The position numbers were made by a program, and so were the translations under genes. The notes under the pieces are model-generated. The model was not told the DNA's origin. It saw only the letters and a list, made by a program, of their open reading frames with translations, and searched no databases. A DNA stretch of 64,000 nucleotides from Brugia malayi (lineage: Eukaryota > Nematoda > Chromadorea > Rhabditida > Onchocercidae): NCBI RefSeq assembly GCF_000002995.4, contig NW_025062479.1:8237721-8301720 (forward strand). The letters are read 5' to 3'. Position 1 is the first letter of the stretch; each line of letters opens with the position of its first letter. Positions 49,601 to 63,100 of the stretch are shown one piece after another.

Positions 49601-51850
49601 ATAAGAGCTGTCGAAATTTTAACTATTAGGTACACTACGGGATATGAAACTTGCTAAATGAACTGTTTTTTGTGAGTTTTTTTGATGGCATACTCGTCAT
49701 ACTCCTACATGAGTTGTAACCGTAAAGCTTTTTTCAGATACGATCACCATATAACTTCGATTTAACGCGAAAAAATACTCTGATGGTGTTACGAGTGGGT
49801 ACTGTAAATAAAAACAGTCAGAACATAAATAATCATGAAAAATCTTGTCACAAAAAACCTGTTTGCTTGCTAAATAACAAAACAGATCTCAATGTGGACA
49901 TTAGCATACCAAAACATGGTATGAATTGCAGAAAGAAAAGGTATTTAAGGAATCAGATTCTTGCTATTCGAAATGTGTTGTGCGATGAGGAATGGTTGCG
50001 GTACGCCAGTCTTCGTTTCGGTTCAACTGTGCGATATGAACCGTTTTTGATTTGTAGATTTAATGAAGTAAGTTATGGAGTAAAATTGTTGAAATCACAC
50101 TACTCGACATATACTATAGCCTTAATGAACAATATTATTCATTTAAAAAGGAGAAAATAAGGAAAATATGCATCAGGCAAAACTAAGTGGTTCAGCGACG
50201 GATTATGTTTGTTTTTCTGATTTCAAGACACTTGAATTTATCAGTCTTTCGAAATATGAACCAGATTTATTGAGTTTTAGCGTATCAAAACAGGGTTTTT
50301 AGCTTACGCCTAAATAGACTGTAAATTGAATTTTTTGATTTGGTCAAATAAGTTTCACTGAGCATTCGTTTTTCCGAGAATTTTCTTCAGGTAACACTGT
50401 TCGAAAAAGCCGTCTTTTATATAATTCTGTTTTTTCGTTACCGGATAGGATGCATTTTTAACATACATTGAACTGCATTTTTGAAGGCTGTGACTACAAC
50501 TTCCTAAAATTCCAATCAGCAGTAGCGCTGTCGCCTTGTTTTCCTTTGAAAAAAAATTTCTGCACTGAAGAATATTAGAGGTTTAAGAAGTTTGAAATAC
50601 TGCATGTATTTGACTTCCAGTTATATTTCTCAAACAAGGCGACGTATTTAGAGAATTGTGGAAAAAAATCTCTTTCTTCATTTGAATAATTTATATTTAT
50701 GAATGATTTACTTAATTTACAGGGAATTCCAGTTGATCGATCGGACGAAAAATATGTGAGGAAACCCAGTTTGATAGGAAGTCATAATTTGGAAGAACTG
50801 AATCCAAAACGAGGCGAGGGACATCAGCGGAAAAAAGTTCTAATTCCATTTTTTTTTTTCAATTTTTGTTTTCTGTTCATTCCTTCTTTGTTCAGTTTCC
50901 AGCGAATAAACTTAGTAGTTAGAAATTATCATCCGACGTTCGTAATCCGACGTTCGAAATGTTTCATTCACTAATTTTCGTTTGTATATTTTGTACTATC
51001 GGAATTTATAATTTCATATTCATTGAGCTAAAAGCATTTAGAATGGTAAAAAATACGAAACCTCCGAAGAATTGAAAGCGAAACTTGCGAAGGTTAAGTC
51101 AAAGTTCAATTATGAGTTGGTTTTGGGATTGCGTAGAATGAAAGAATGTATGACAACAACCGAAGTAGCAGAAATGTAGGCTTTTTCTATGCCATTTCAG
51201 CCAAATTTTATTTTATACTTATTTTGCACCTGAAAAGGTTTGAAGAAATTTGAGGAATTCAACTTTTCTAAGTATGCTATATATTATTTTATTTTATAGT
51301 TCCAATCCTTCGTGTTTTGTGGTAGTTGAAATCCGTGCACAAATTACTGCGAGAATAATAATTCGATTATTCTATAGATGTTCCATGGCAAGCCAGATTG
51401 AACAGAGAAAACTGACTGAGACAAGTAGTACTCAAACTGATGGACAGTCATTTCATGAAGATAGAAGCGTTGATCGTTTGAATGATTATTGTTGCTCTGG
51501 GAGATATATGTGCAGAGAAATAGACCACTTTGCACGGTATATAAAACACATGCGTGGGTTCAAATTTTAAAAGCAATCAATAGTTTTATGTTAAGGTTTT
51601 GGTATTTTTATTGTTTGCAGTCTTCTTTGTTTTTGGAAATTATTGGTTGGAATGGCGTATGTGAAATTTTATTACAATGTTGTTTATAATGTTACTGAGA
51701 ATATTATTTATAATATTTTCGAGACTATTATTCGTTTGGACTCTCCAGATTGTTGAAGTATGAGTTGGTTGAAAATGGGTTTTTTTCAGCTTTCTGGAAG
51801 TAGATACTACTGGAAATTGGTTCGAGCATATACACAAGTATAATTTCTAG
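46658..51850 (+). CDS. DEAD-box RNA helicase DDX20/Gemin3-like, with two anomalies
   Basis: Model: 46658-46823, 46938-47118, 47190-47387, 47556-47653, 48062-48237, 48355-48496, 48651-48756, 48853-49022, 49176-49433, 49738-50067, 50723-50836, 51042-51175, 51300-51536, 51790-51850; about 789 residues. Helicase motifs in order: Q motif ([13 protein letters not shown]), [36 protein letters not shown] and [10 protein letters not shown]. Closest to DDX20/Gemin3 (MEL-46 in Caenorhabditis), a partner of SMN in snRNP assembly. The C-terminal half is polar, without recognisable domains, but every exon stays open and in phase. Two faults: the exon 4/5 junction (YMR then DNYPTD) is one base out with any GT-AG intron, and the donor after 48237 reads TTGAGT where GTGAGT is expected. 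Either sequence errors, unusual splicing or recent inactivation would explain this. Without the last intron the frame would stop at 51570. Confidence 0.82.
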
Positions 51851-53240
51851 TATAAATGTATTCCAAGTTTTCTTTATTTCACTTTAAACTGTGAAAAATC
51901 TCATGTATCTTTAATTTTAGTATGTTGGTTCTTGAAAGTGCATCACTGCTTCTTTGTAAATATTACTTAGTTGTATCGGAATTATATCTGAATCTAACTT
52001 CGCTGCAGTGCTGAAGTATTAAATGGATGGATCACTCAGTGTCATCTTTGGTTATCCTTACCAAAATTTTGTATAACTTTATGGATTGTTTCCTTTATTA
52101 TTATTGATGTTTTCGAATCTGCAGAAATCACGAAGAATTTCATACCAAATGCCATAAGTTAAAATGACAAATTTTAAGGATTACCATCTGTGCTTCTATG
52201 AAGTCTGTGAAGTATTCTTCATTTGCCACCAAATTATACAGTATTTCAATTCAAAAGCCTCTGGTCCTAATTTTTTTAAACAGACGAGTAATTTTCACAA
52301 TCCTGATATCACTGATAACTGTTTTGTTGGTTGGTATGTGCTAGCGCTGTTACTGCTAACCGAGTTTCCTGATGTTTTGTTATTGATTATACAGATCATC
52401 ATGCGTATGCATAATCAAATGTTTTATAATGCTAATTTCAGGAATATTATTGCATTTCAGCTCCTCTTTTTGTTCCAGAATTTGAACTTGTAGTATTCAT
52501 TACTTATGCAAATATCTGTGTAGTTTGAAATGCATATGGCATATTATATTATATGCGTTGATTTATGTTTTTTCTTTTTTTTCACTTATTACGTGTTACA
52601 TTTGTGCTTTTCTTGCAGTTTATGGTGAATCTGTTTAATAGGACTTTTCGTAATGTTGTCATTGCTATAGAAAATTCTCTGTACATGTTTACCTACTGAC
52701 GTTTCTATTAAGTTTATGCTGTTACGAATGAAATAGTACTGTTTACTGATTACATTTCTTAAGATAAAGTTTTTTTGTCCGGCAACATAATTCCAGATTT
52801 GAGCATAAAGTCGTAAATGAAAGATTGGTGTATAACTAGTTTCAAATTGAAGTGTCTGTGCTAGTGATAAAAAATAACTGCATGGGTAATGAATGCAACG
52901 GGAAGAACATCGTATGGTGTATCATTCAAGTATCACGGGATTGATTTTCCATAATGCGAAGTATATATATATGTAGTATAACAATTGAAAATATCAAGGT
53001 TCTTCCATCGGGTTAAGTGGGTCAGAACCTAAAGAATCGGATAGTGAAAATATAATTTTAGCCTTTATTATTCAGACTACGTTAAGTTTACATTGCTTTA
53101 TTTAAAATTTCATGTATTTCATAACATCAGCTCTGATTCATCACATTAACTAGCATTATTTTGTTTGAAATTTATCTGCTTGACGAATTCGAAATTCCAC
53201 TTTTCATCATATTGTAACCCTTCCTTTAAAAAACGCTTAG

Positions 53241-53282
53241 CAGATATGCCGTCGAAAACCTGAGTTCTCGACGGCATATCTG
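53241..53282. repeat. Perfect inverted repeat, 15-bp arms, 12-base loop
   Basis: CAGATATGCCGTCGA at 53241-53255 is exactly reverse-complemented at 53268-53282. The arms are much richer in G+C than the surroundings. It lies about 110 bases upstream of the possible exon at 53394. Confidence 0.85.
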
Positions 53283-53393
53283 TTAAACAATTTTCTGCTG
53301 TAGCAGTTAGTTTTTATGGTGTATCATTTTGAAATGCATATGAGAGGAAGAAAAAAATAGTACTTAAAAATGCGAAGTAATTGATGATTTCAG

Positions 53394-53469
53394 TAAGCCA
53401 CTAGGAATCAGACGCAGAGTTGAAGATTTTGATCCAAAACAACCAACGCAGGTGTTTCAACAAAAATAA
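53394..53469 (+). CDS. Possible terminal exon of an unidentified gene
   Basis: After a GATTTCAG acceptor (53391-53393) and a one-base lead, 24 codons of charged, coding-like sequence (KPLGIRRRVEDFDPKQPT, then QVFQQK) run to a TAA at 53467-53469. I could not link it to an upstream exon: the helicase gene 1.5 kb before already has a plausible end. A CAG|GTGTTT inside could instead be a donor. It could be an alternative last exon, a remnant, or chance. Confidence 0.25.
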
Positions 53470-54179
53470 TGGCGAAGACACAACACAAACTGTTTAAAAG
53501 GAAAAATATTTCTGTTCAGAATGTACAAGTTTCTCAAGGACAAAAAAAATAAATTACCAGTGCTTATTAATTACTTTAATTTCTGAAACATTACTTGAGA
53601 CTCATTTAATTTAAAAGTTTATTTTGTAATTCATCTAATAAAATTATTACTCATATGGTATTATGCATTAATTTTACGAATTAATAGTTCAAGAAGTTTT
53701 TATTTGTTCAACAACTGAAAAATGCAATAGTACAACTAAAAAACAACAACAATACGTTGGAATTCCCATGTGTTCCAAAAAAGAGTTTGCGGTAGGTTTG
53801 TTCATTGTAATTGGTGATCTGACGTAATTCATAGAAAGTAACTGATTAATTCCTATTGAACAGCTTATAGTTCTTTTATTAAAAACTGAATACTACAGAC
53901 GAATTGCAAAGTTGTTCTGTCACACTTCGTTTTCATTTACTGATAGTCTGGGTAAAATAAAAACTTATGTGAAAAATCAACGCTATCTAATACATCGATT
54001 TTGAAAACATGAAGCTGTTCATTAATGATCACCAAAAAGTTCACTGAATATTTGAGTCTGTATGCCTAATATCATGCCATATTTATTTTTTATCATGACT
54101 TTATGAATCACTTCCGGAGAACGGCTTTGTTATTTATAATACTTCAGATACACAGTCACTTTCGAGAACTACGCCCTCG

Positions 54180-54262
54180 ATCAAACATTGTTCAAATTAA
54201 TGTTTTCCATACAATTATTTCTACCAATCAAACATTGTTCAAATTGGTGTTTTCCATACAAT
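54180..54262. repeat. 36-base direct repeat, two copies
   Basis: Copies at 54180-54215 and 54227-54262 start ATCAAACATTGTTCAAATT and end TTTTCCATACAAT; they differ at two adjacent bases (AA versus GG) and are offset by 47 bases. Confidence 0.85.
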
Positions 54263-56811
54263 CGATTTTCGAATGATATAGGAAAGGTTACTTAACAGAA
54301 TAAGCATAGGTTATAGCACAGCGCTATACTCTTTAAAAAGTTATCAAAATGACACTACTGAAAGCCTGCAATAGTTTTTAGCATACTTTTTCTTTTCCTC
54401 TCATAATCTATTCATACTTCATTAAGTTTTATTTAATTAATTTCCATTATTACTAAATATATAAAAACATAGATCTAATTATTAAGTGAGATTATATCAC
54501 ATCTCTTTTCCGAAAAAGTTAGTTCAAACTTTGCTTTATAAATTTATGAGATTTCACTACCAGTTATAGTAGGAAGTTAAATTAGTTTTAAGAAATCTGT
54601 TGAAAATCGAAATTCGCGTAAGTACTAAGCAAAAATCTGTGGTTACACTGAGATCATGTATGAAAATCTGAATTTCTCAGACAACAATGTTGCTTACCAC
54701 CGAGGTCTCCTCTTAAATTCACCACCGCATTCTTTTCACTCCCACTTCGCCTTATTGACTTTTCTATCTTTTTCATCTTGTCCGCCATTACTCTGTAGAC
54801 TTTCAACACTCCCTTGTAAAAAGTCAACTATAATTGTCACTCCCACAAGAAATTACGACTTACACCTCCTGCCTTTGCAGATTGCTTTTCTCACCGAAAC
54901 TTCTGTAGCATCCACAAAGGATTTCTACTCGTTTTGAACAGTTTAAAGTTGTGTCAGATAACTGCTTTTTACAGAGTTCATTGCTGTTACTTACTATAAG
55001 TTTCCCTCTTCATGTGCCACTCTGCTTAACCCAGCCCCTAAGATTTAATTCTGTTCTAATTTTGAGGTTATTCGATTTTGACGTTAATTAGACCTCTCAT
55101 AAGTGATGAGTAAATCTAATAAAAATCTGAAGTTGTACTAAATTGTATACGATCAAATCTGAATTCGTTTCAATCAGCAATACTGCTTACTATAAGTTTC
55201 CATATAAATTTGTTATTGCTCTCTTCCCACAATGTGAAGTTATTCAGTACTCGCTAACTACAGTTTCCTATTGCTATTAACCTGTGTATTGTTTACTTAT
55301 CTAAGCTTTGCCATTCTACTTTTTCTCTCCACTCTGGAACGTATTACACCTGTCTTTTTGCTGGAGAAAATCTGGTTTCCTCGATGGAAAATATTACGAA
55401 TACCGTGTTATAGGATATTTTTGGTTATTGGGTGAACTACAAGTTGTTTTTACAGAATAATGTAACTTCATAAATAAGTTTTTAAATAAGTTTTTATGTT
55501 TTTTTTTTTTTTTTTTTTTTTTTAGATAAGTTTTTTTAAAGCTTTTAAAATTGATATGTGAGGTAGGTAAAAGCAAATCATATGAAATGATTGATATTGA
55601 ATATATTTTAATGCAGAGTGGATAGTGAAATCCGTTGACAACGAATAATAACAAACCACAAAATTTAACTGATATAATTCTATAAAATGTGAAGTTAATG
55701 TAATTTGCCTTATATCGGCAATCAAATACTCTGTTGGCCAACTTAAACACAAGAAAAAGAAGATTAGAAGAAAACACTTTACAAGTCAACTAGCTTGATG
55801 TGGTATTCATTTTTTTGATGTCCCAAATGTTTCTGAATTGATCTAAGATTATGCAGTGGTTGAATTTCTCTAAATCCTTTATAATTATTATTAAGACCTT
55901 TAGTCACAATGCGAGAAGTAATGTTCAAGATCGGTAAAGGATAGAACTGATGGAGGCGGAATTGCTAGGAATAAAGATCTGAATGGTCTTGCAACGACCT
56001 GTAAGGAATAAGAGTATCCTCATACAAGATTTCTATGATTTGAAAATGTAAAACTGGACTTCGAAAAGTAAAATGGCACATTACAAACTCCTTTATAGCA
56101 AAATCGGTTTTAAATTCAAGTCTGTACTTGTTTAGTGGAATTGTAGATAAGACCGTTTTATACAATTAAAAGTTATGCAGGATCTAATATATGCTCAACG
56201 ATATTATATTGGGCGCACTATCCCCTATAATATTATCAATAAAGACTATTGATCAGATTATATTTTTGAATCCAACAGAGCACCGTGGCAAAAGAGCACC
56301 TCTTCGCTTCATATAAAACAATTTTGAAATTCCTGCATGTTGTAGAATGACATAACGCAATGTTTGATAATTTATTCATAGTTAACTGATGCTTGAGCTG
56401 TACTATATAACTAGTAAAAATTTATTCAAATTGATATCTAAAAAATTCGGAATTCGGAAATCTTTTGGCAAAATGATTGCTTTGTGACCATTAAAATTGG
56501 GTTATTTTTCTTTATTTAGTAGTGCATTTTTCTTTTCCTTATGTACAAATGTATATTTTACTAATCCGTGCATGGTTTTGGATGTGATATTTTAAGGGAG
56601 ATCATATTTACCAGATCATATTTTTAAATCTTCTATAGTAATGTTCATCGGCTTCAAGGGTTAAGTAAATTTAATAGGTTCCCTTTTCTCTCGCTTCCCT
56701 TCTCTCTCTAATTCTTCATCCTTACATTAGTTTTTCGTAACCAAATTTTGTTTCAAGTAATTTTTAGAGCAAATTAATGCGAGAATTTCAGAAACTGCTG
56801 TCTAGCCAACC

Positions 56812-59711
56812 ATGAAGTATTTGATAAATCTAGCCTCATCGGACGTCTTAACTCGATTAATTCGATGTGGTAGACCGTTGTTACTACCTTCGAAACTAGC
56901 CGGATGCTGTCTGCACGCAGTTGCTACTACACCTGCTGTGTTCTCCTTTAAGGTATGCATCGTTTAACTTGTTAATTAAGAAAATAGCAACTTAAGTTCA
57001 TGAACAAGGAATATTTCTTCATCGGCGAATGCAACCAGCTGAAACAGTTTAGCACCGTGATTTGGAAGTTATCAAAGTAAGACGGGAGCGAATGCAGCAG
57101 AAACCAGAACCGGAAAGTGAACTGCTATTTGGTCATCAATTTTCAGATCATATGCTTGAGGTACATTTCAGGACTAATTTTATTAGGAAAAGTTTTAAAT
57201 CTCATTTCTAATGATGCAACATAACTATATCAATTTGAGGGGAATTAAAATATTTGTATGTTTTTAAATAACGATTGTAGATAGAATGGACAGCAAAGAA
57301 AGGTTGGTCTCGACCTCTAATATGTCCAATTCATGACTTAGTAGTGCATCCCGCTGCAAAGGTTAGCATTTTCGATGTGAGAGTTGCAATTACGGATTCT
57401 GGGTATTAGTAATTCTGTAATGTGAAGTCCGTTTCTGAGCTGCTTTCCAGAGAAATTCAGAAGAAACGAATGAAAGATATGAAGTTCAAGAAATAATAGT
57501 AGTGGAGAGTAGTTACAACTTCGACTTTTTCTAGGTTTTCCACTATGCAGTTGAATTGTTCGAAGGTATGAAAGCATATAGATGTGATGACGATAAAATT
57601 AATTTGTTCCGTCCGGAAAAAAACATGGAGCGCATGTGCCGTTCCGCAGCTCGAGCTGCTCTGCCGGTCTCTTATTTGCACTTTTCTTTTCTCAAGCTCT
57701 ACAGCTTGTTAAGCTTAGAAAAAGTTTTTTTTTAGAGCTAAGTTCAAGAGTAACATGAATTTTTAACTTCTTTTAAAAAAGAGAATTGTTGAGATAAAAA
57801 TCAAATATAGCGCCTCTCTGAAAATTATTGATGTTACTGAAGAAATTTAATTAAACCGTGCTTGCAAAAAGCATTCTCGCAAATAGTGCAGCTTCGAACA
57901 ATTAATTTTTTACCACAAAACTCCATTATTTCAAACTAGGTCGGTAGCAGTATTTAAAGTGATATCCCAAAGGAAATCAAAAGATTGCAATCACTGAAGT
58001 GAAAAACTTCAGTAAATTAAAATATGCGAGATCGCTTTTACATGGGGAACAAGAAAAATTTTCAAATCCAATATAAAAATTTTTATTTTTTTGAAATCTT
58101 TCTCTAAGAAATAAAAGTGGAAATATTTTCAGACATTCGACAAAAATGAATTGAAAAAACTTATTTGTGAACTAGTAACTATTGATGCAGCTTGGGTACC
58201 TAAGTCACCCGGTTCACTTTACATTCGTCCAACGATTATCGCTACTGAGGTTTTGTGTTGTTTTATTACTGATAATAATAGATGGAGTAGTCATTGAGAA
58301 TGATCGCTATTAATTTAATTTTCAATAAAGAAGAGATCAGTTCATTCTGAAAAATGTTTTTAAGCCAACTCTTGGTTTATCACATGCAGAGCAAGCTTTA
58401 CTTTTCGTATTAACTGGTCCAGTTGGACAATACTACTCGACTGGATTCAAGCCTGTTTCATTGTATGCTGATCCATCCTTCTGCCGATCATTTCTTGGTG
58501 GTGTTGGGCAATATAAAATGGGCTGGTAAGGCACTGATTTTAGGACTATAATTGTGGTTGTCTATTTGCTATTGTTTATCCTGCTGAAAACCACTGCAAA
58601 CGAATTAAATAGCATTTTCTGGTAAAAACTTTGACAGTTTTGCCTTAAAGGAACATTTTTCTCCTAAACATTTTAGTAATTATGCGCCAACGATACTAGT
58701 CAGTAAAACAGCGGCTTCGAAAAATTGTCAACAGGTACTGTGGTTATATGGTGAAGAACAGTGGATCACAGAAGTAGGAGCAATGAACATCTTCATCTAT
58801 TGGAAAAATGAACAAGGAGGTTATATGCTCCTTCTCAATGAATTTAAAAATGTATTCTAAATCTGTGTAAAAAGTTAGAACTCAAAATTTCCTTGGTGTT
58901 CTTTCTTTTCACCTCAAATCAAAAATTTTTAGATGACGAATTAGTAACAGCACCACTATACGATGGGATAATATTACCAGGTGTTACCAGAGATAGCATT
59001 TTGCATTTGGGAAGACAGATACATGATATTAAAGTTACCGAACGTTATGTTCAAATGGGAGAAATACGACGAGCCATCAAAGAGGAAAGGGTAGGCTCGG
59101 CTTCTTTTACAAAAGACAGAAGAAAAAATATCATTTGCTTGTTTATGAACCGCAGTATTTCCCAACTAAAGAAGAAAATTGACTGAGATTTCAAAAGTCA
59201 GAATTTAAATTTCTTTACACTTAATTTGCTCGGTTACCTAAAGATGCTTTGGCAAAACAAAAATAAGTATATTTCGACTTCAAAATTTCAAATCCTTGAG
59301 ACATGAAAGTGAAAAAAAAGAAAATAACATTGCAGATGTACGAAATGTTTGGCACCGGTACAGCATGTGTTGTTTCTCCAGTAGATCGAATTTTATATAA
59401 AAATCCCTGTACAGGAGATTTCGAGGAAATGATTATACCAACGATAACCCACAAGCCCAACCTTATGCAGAAACTTTACCAAACAGTGGTTGACATACAG
59501 GTTATTACTTCCTTATTCGGAAAAACGCTGCTTATTTAATTTATTTGCTTTCATAAAATTTAATGATGCAACAATGGTCTCATTTTTTTGTTCAATGATT
59601 TTTGATATTATTTGACTTGCTAAATGCTCATTACAGTATGGGAAGATAAAGAAGCCAGAATGGACGATGGAAGTTACCTCATTTTCACAGTCAACTATGT
59701 CCACTTCTTGA
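56812..59711 (+). CDS. bcat-1: Branched-chain amino acid aminotransferase, mitochondrial type
   Basis: Ten exons: 56812-56952, 57053-57160, 57281-57361, 57535-57666, 58133-58249, 58365-58525, 58677-58819, 58933-59090, 59336-59500, 59637-59711; 426 residues. It interconverts leucine, isoleucine and valine with their 2-oxo acids, using PLP and 2-oxoglutarate. Family IV fold markers: [62 protein letters not shown], the PLP lysine in [14 protein letters not shown] (Lys about 244), [47 protein letters not shown] and RILYK. About 45 residues rich in Arg, Leu and Ser precede the conserved part and fit a mitochondrial presequence. Most other species carry SLGV after the NEP turn; here PTLGLS. Intron 4 has a GTCTCT donor. 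The C-terminus ([10 protein letters not shown]) is longer than in human BCATm. Confidence 0.94.
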
Positions 59712-60197
59712 AGATTTAACTGAATTAAAAAAATTAAAAGATTTGAATTTATATAATACTCAATGCATCCCACATATTGTATCTTCTGCATGTCATAATT
59801 CCTCAATTTATTTTCATAAACCTATGTTAATGTATCTTCAGCATCTATTCCAGATTTTATGAATCGATTTTCTTTCATCTGTTTATACTGCAAATAGTAA
59901 AATCAAAAAAGAAGCATTTACAAACTGCAACTTTAAATTGATAACCAGAATGTTTGGAAATGAAATCATTTTTTTCCTGCAATCATTTGGTACAATTTCT
60001 GATTCTATGATGGACTTCTTTTCGCTTTCAGTATTTGAATAAGTCATTCTGTAGTGGATCATGCTGTAAATTCCAATTATATAAAAGTTCATAGTTGGAC
60101 ATAAGGAAAGGACGTGATAAATGCACATTCTTATACCTACATTTTAATAAACCCGAAATAAATTCACCAATACCACATATTTATATTAAGTACTATG
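59712..60197. other. Short convergent intergenic region
   Basis: 486 bases separate the stop codons of the aminotransferase (plus) and fucosidase (minus) genes. A minus-strand open frame (59883-60128) ending in a hydrophobic stretch could suggest an extra 3' exon of the fucosidase gene, but the fucosidase frame closes cleanly at 60198. Confidence 0.5.
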
Positions 60198-63100
60198 CTA
60201 AAATATATCCAAACTTACATAAGTAGCATTAAAATGCTTGATCCTAACAACGATTGGGCTGAACGTGGCAAGTCTTTGGTGTTTCTTGAAACTTATTATT
60301 ACCGAATGTCCAGGAATACCGTACACTTCAAGGAATTCAGTCTTATTAAAGTCGAGAAGCACTTCCGCTGTCAACTAAAATATTTTTTGTAAATAAACTG
60401 TTTGATTAATTAAATTTCTAGAAAACTATAGAAGGGTTGGAATATTTCTGCTACTGTATTTTTCATGATGTTTATTCTAGAAAATTATAAAACAACTGCC
60501 ACTCGAATAATGATGCGCAACTAACCGTTGGCGTATAATATACAGAGGACAATGTAACGGTATCATTGATCGGAAATTGAAGGAAAAATGCGTAAAGTTT
60601 AGAATGTTCCATATGCGATACCCAAACTGTATCACGTCTCACTCTTGGTGAACTTATTGTATACCTTTAGAAATTAATGATCAGTCACTGAACATCAATA
60701 TAGCACTCCTATAGAATTGTAAGCCTTATAAATGCTTACCAAATATAGAGAGAATCATTCTGATACATCCATGGGTAAGTGTTAAAAATGGCTTCCTGAT
60801 TTCGTTTTACCCATTTACCAAGCTCACGCAGTCGATCCTCAAAAATAGGCGCTATCATCCCAGATTTATCTGGACCAACATTTAACAGCAAGTTTCCATT
60901 GCAAGCAATAGTCCTCACTAGCTGACTAATGAGGTATAACACCGTGTTTACGTCTTCACTCTAAATTTATTAAACGTTGAGAGTTTCCTACAATTTCTTC
61001 AGCAAAGCTCCACCGTTATTACAAAGTTTGAGGACACTCTTCCAAGATTTTTTATCTTTCTTATTTCCCATTTTTCCTTTTATCTTACTGAATAAATCAT
61101 ATATTTTTGATTAGCTAAATGTATATTCTCGTCATTTTGCTGAACAAAGATAAGTCCTAAATATTAATAATTAATATCACTAAATTTTGCTAATAACATA
61201 ACTGTCAACTAAATTTTGGTAATAACATAACTTACTCGCATATTCCGCCGATATCCCCATGATTTCTTATCAAGTGTAAGACAATTTTCCCATTTCCGTC
61301 TTAACAAATAACCTGAAACAAGTCTACCTTTCTCCTGGAATAATTCTACCTCAAAATTTACAATTAGATTTGTGAATATAAATCTTTAAGCATATAACTT
61401 CTATAAAAATTTACTGTACTTCGTTACGATCGTTATAAAATTTATAAAATTTACTTTATCGTTATAAAATCTACTGTATTCAGCAGCTCTGAAAGAAAGA
61501 AACCTGGATCAAAGTGATCTGAATATGTTAAGAAACCTCCATGTTTACCGGATATGCCTTTTCCCCATCGATCATTCACAACTACTGTATTTCTTACTGG
61601 ACTGAAAACCATAATTTCAATTAACAATGATAGCGGAAGACAAAAAGCTCATTTTGAGATCATAGGTAATTTCCATTTTATTTAATTGAACAGAAAAAAA
61701 GAAAAAAGGAAAACGTATAATTGCTACACTTTGCTAATGAAAAGCACTTGTCTTCATCACTAAATCATTAACCTTGAATTGTAAAGCCATGCAATAAATT
61801 CTTTTGACTTCCAGTAATCATCACTCATTTCCCAATCTCCATCACTCCAAATTATTTCAGGCTCATACTTTCTCACTATTTCCAACATTTGTGGATACGA
61901 CACATACTATAACTGTGTTTTTCAATTAGATGATTACCAAGAAGTTTCTACTGATTTCTTATACTGTTATAAATGTAAAACAGAAACTAGCCTTTACATA
62001 ATTATCAGTGTTGTATTTGCGATCATTAATGTAATAGCGATTAAACCATTCATATTGAGAAAAATAAAGACCGAAATGAACTTTGGATTCTACGAATGCA
62101 TTCTTTAATTCACCTGTAGGTAAACGTAGAAAGCAAAAATTACACAATGTCATTTAGCTAGTAAACATAGTCGTAATAAGAAGAATTGAAAAGACACAAA
62201 TCAAAAAAAAAAGGGTAATCCATTTTTACATATTCTAATCAATATAAAAAAAATACAAAATATAAATAGTTGTAACTTTCAACAAAAAAGGATTCAAACT
62301 AAGACATCCTAAGGAAACACTTAAAAATTAAATAAGCAGATACCATACCAACGATATCTCGATGTGGACCAACATCGACTGAGTTCCAATTCCAGGAAGT
62401 TGTACTTGGCCACATTGTAAAGCCTTCATGATGCTTGCTTGTGAACACAAAATATCTTCAAACTAACTGTTTTTTACATAGTTTTTTATATAGTGGAACT
62501 GCAATACAATTTGCAGCATGTCAGATTGGTAAAAGTTATGTTGATAGAGAAAAAATTAACCTTGCACTGGATGCTTCCACGATATCTCGAAATATAGAAG
62601 CATTGAAGTGTTCCGCTGTGAACTGAAAATTTGCGAATTTTCTGTTTACCTTCTGTAAAATTTCCAAATCCTCCACTATATCAGGAAAGTGAAAAAAAGA
62701 AATGATTTTTAAATGTATATTTCCAATAACCTTCCTTAAAAACAGAAATATATGAAATGTTCCCGAACATTCCTACTCATTAATCAGGTTGCATTAGGGG
62801 TATTCAAATTAAACGTACATCTTGAGCAAAATCGGCATAAGTGACACTGGGTTTGTAATATTTGCTTACATACTGGATAACATCTGAACTATTTGATACT
62901 TTCCAAGCGTACCACATCCATTCCGAACTGGAAGCATCCTTATGCTTTCATTAAACACTGTATTCAACAATATAAGAAATATTTGTAAATTAATGAAAGT
63001 CATATAATCACTTACTGAATTGCTGGTACTGAATAAACTCCCCAGTGACAAAATATACCAAGTTTGGCATTTTGATACCATTGTGGCACCGGTCTCGAAT

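Larger units (their letters stand above)
51851..56811. other. 5-kb region without a recognised gene
   Basis: AT-rich DNA between the helicase and aminotransferase genes. It holds a perfect inverted repeat (53241-53282), one possible exon (53394-53469), a 36-base direct repeat pair (54180-54262) and a 25-T run (55499-55523). Open frames at 52164-52493, 54656-54937 and 55394-55789 have no recognisable domain. A GAATTTCAG site ending at 56791 lies 20 bases upstream of the aminotransferase ATG. Confidence 0.5.

Noticed and set aside
52164..52493. Plus-strand 109-codon frame with hydrophobic segments
   Set aside because: Composition follows the AT content, there is no family resemblance, and no splice context.
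55394..55789. Minus-strand 131-codon frame containing a lysine run
   Set aside because: The lysine run is just the translated poly(T) tract at 55499-55523; the rest has no coding features.
59883..60128. Minus-strand frame with a hydrophobic end, as a possible GPI-signal exon of the fucosidase
   Set aside because: Joining it after 60219 in phase gives a Cys/Phe-rich unrelated reading, whereas the fucosidase frame closes naturally at 60198.
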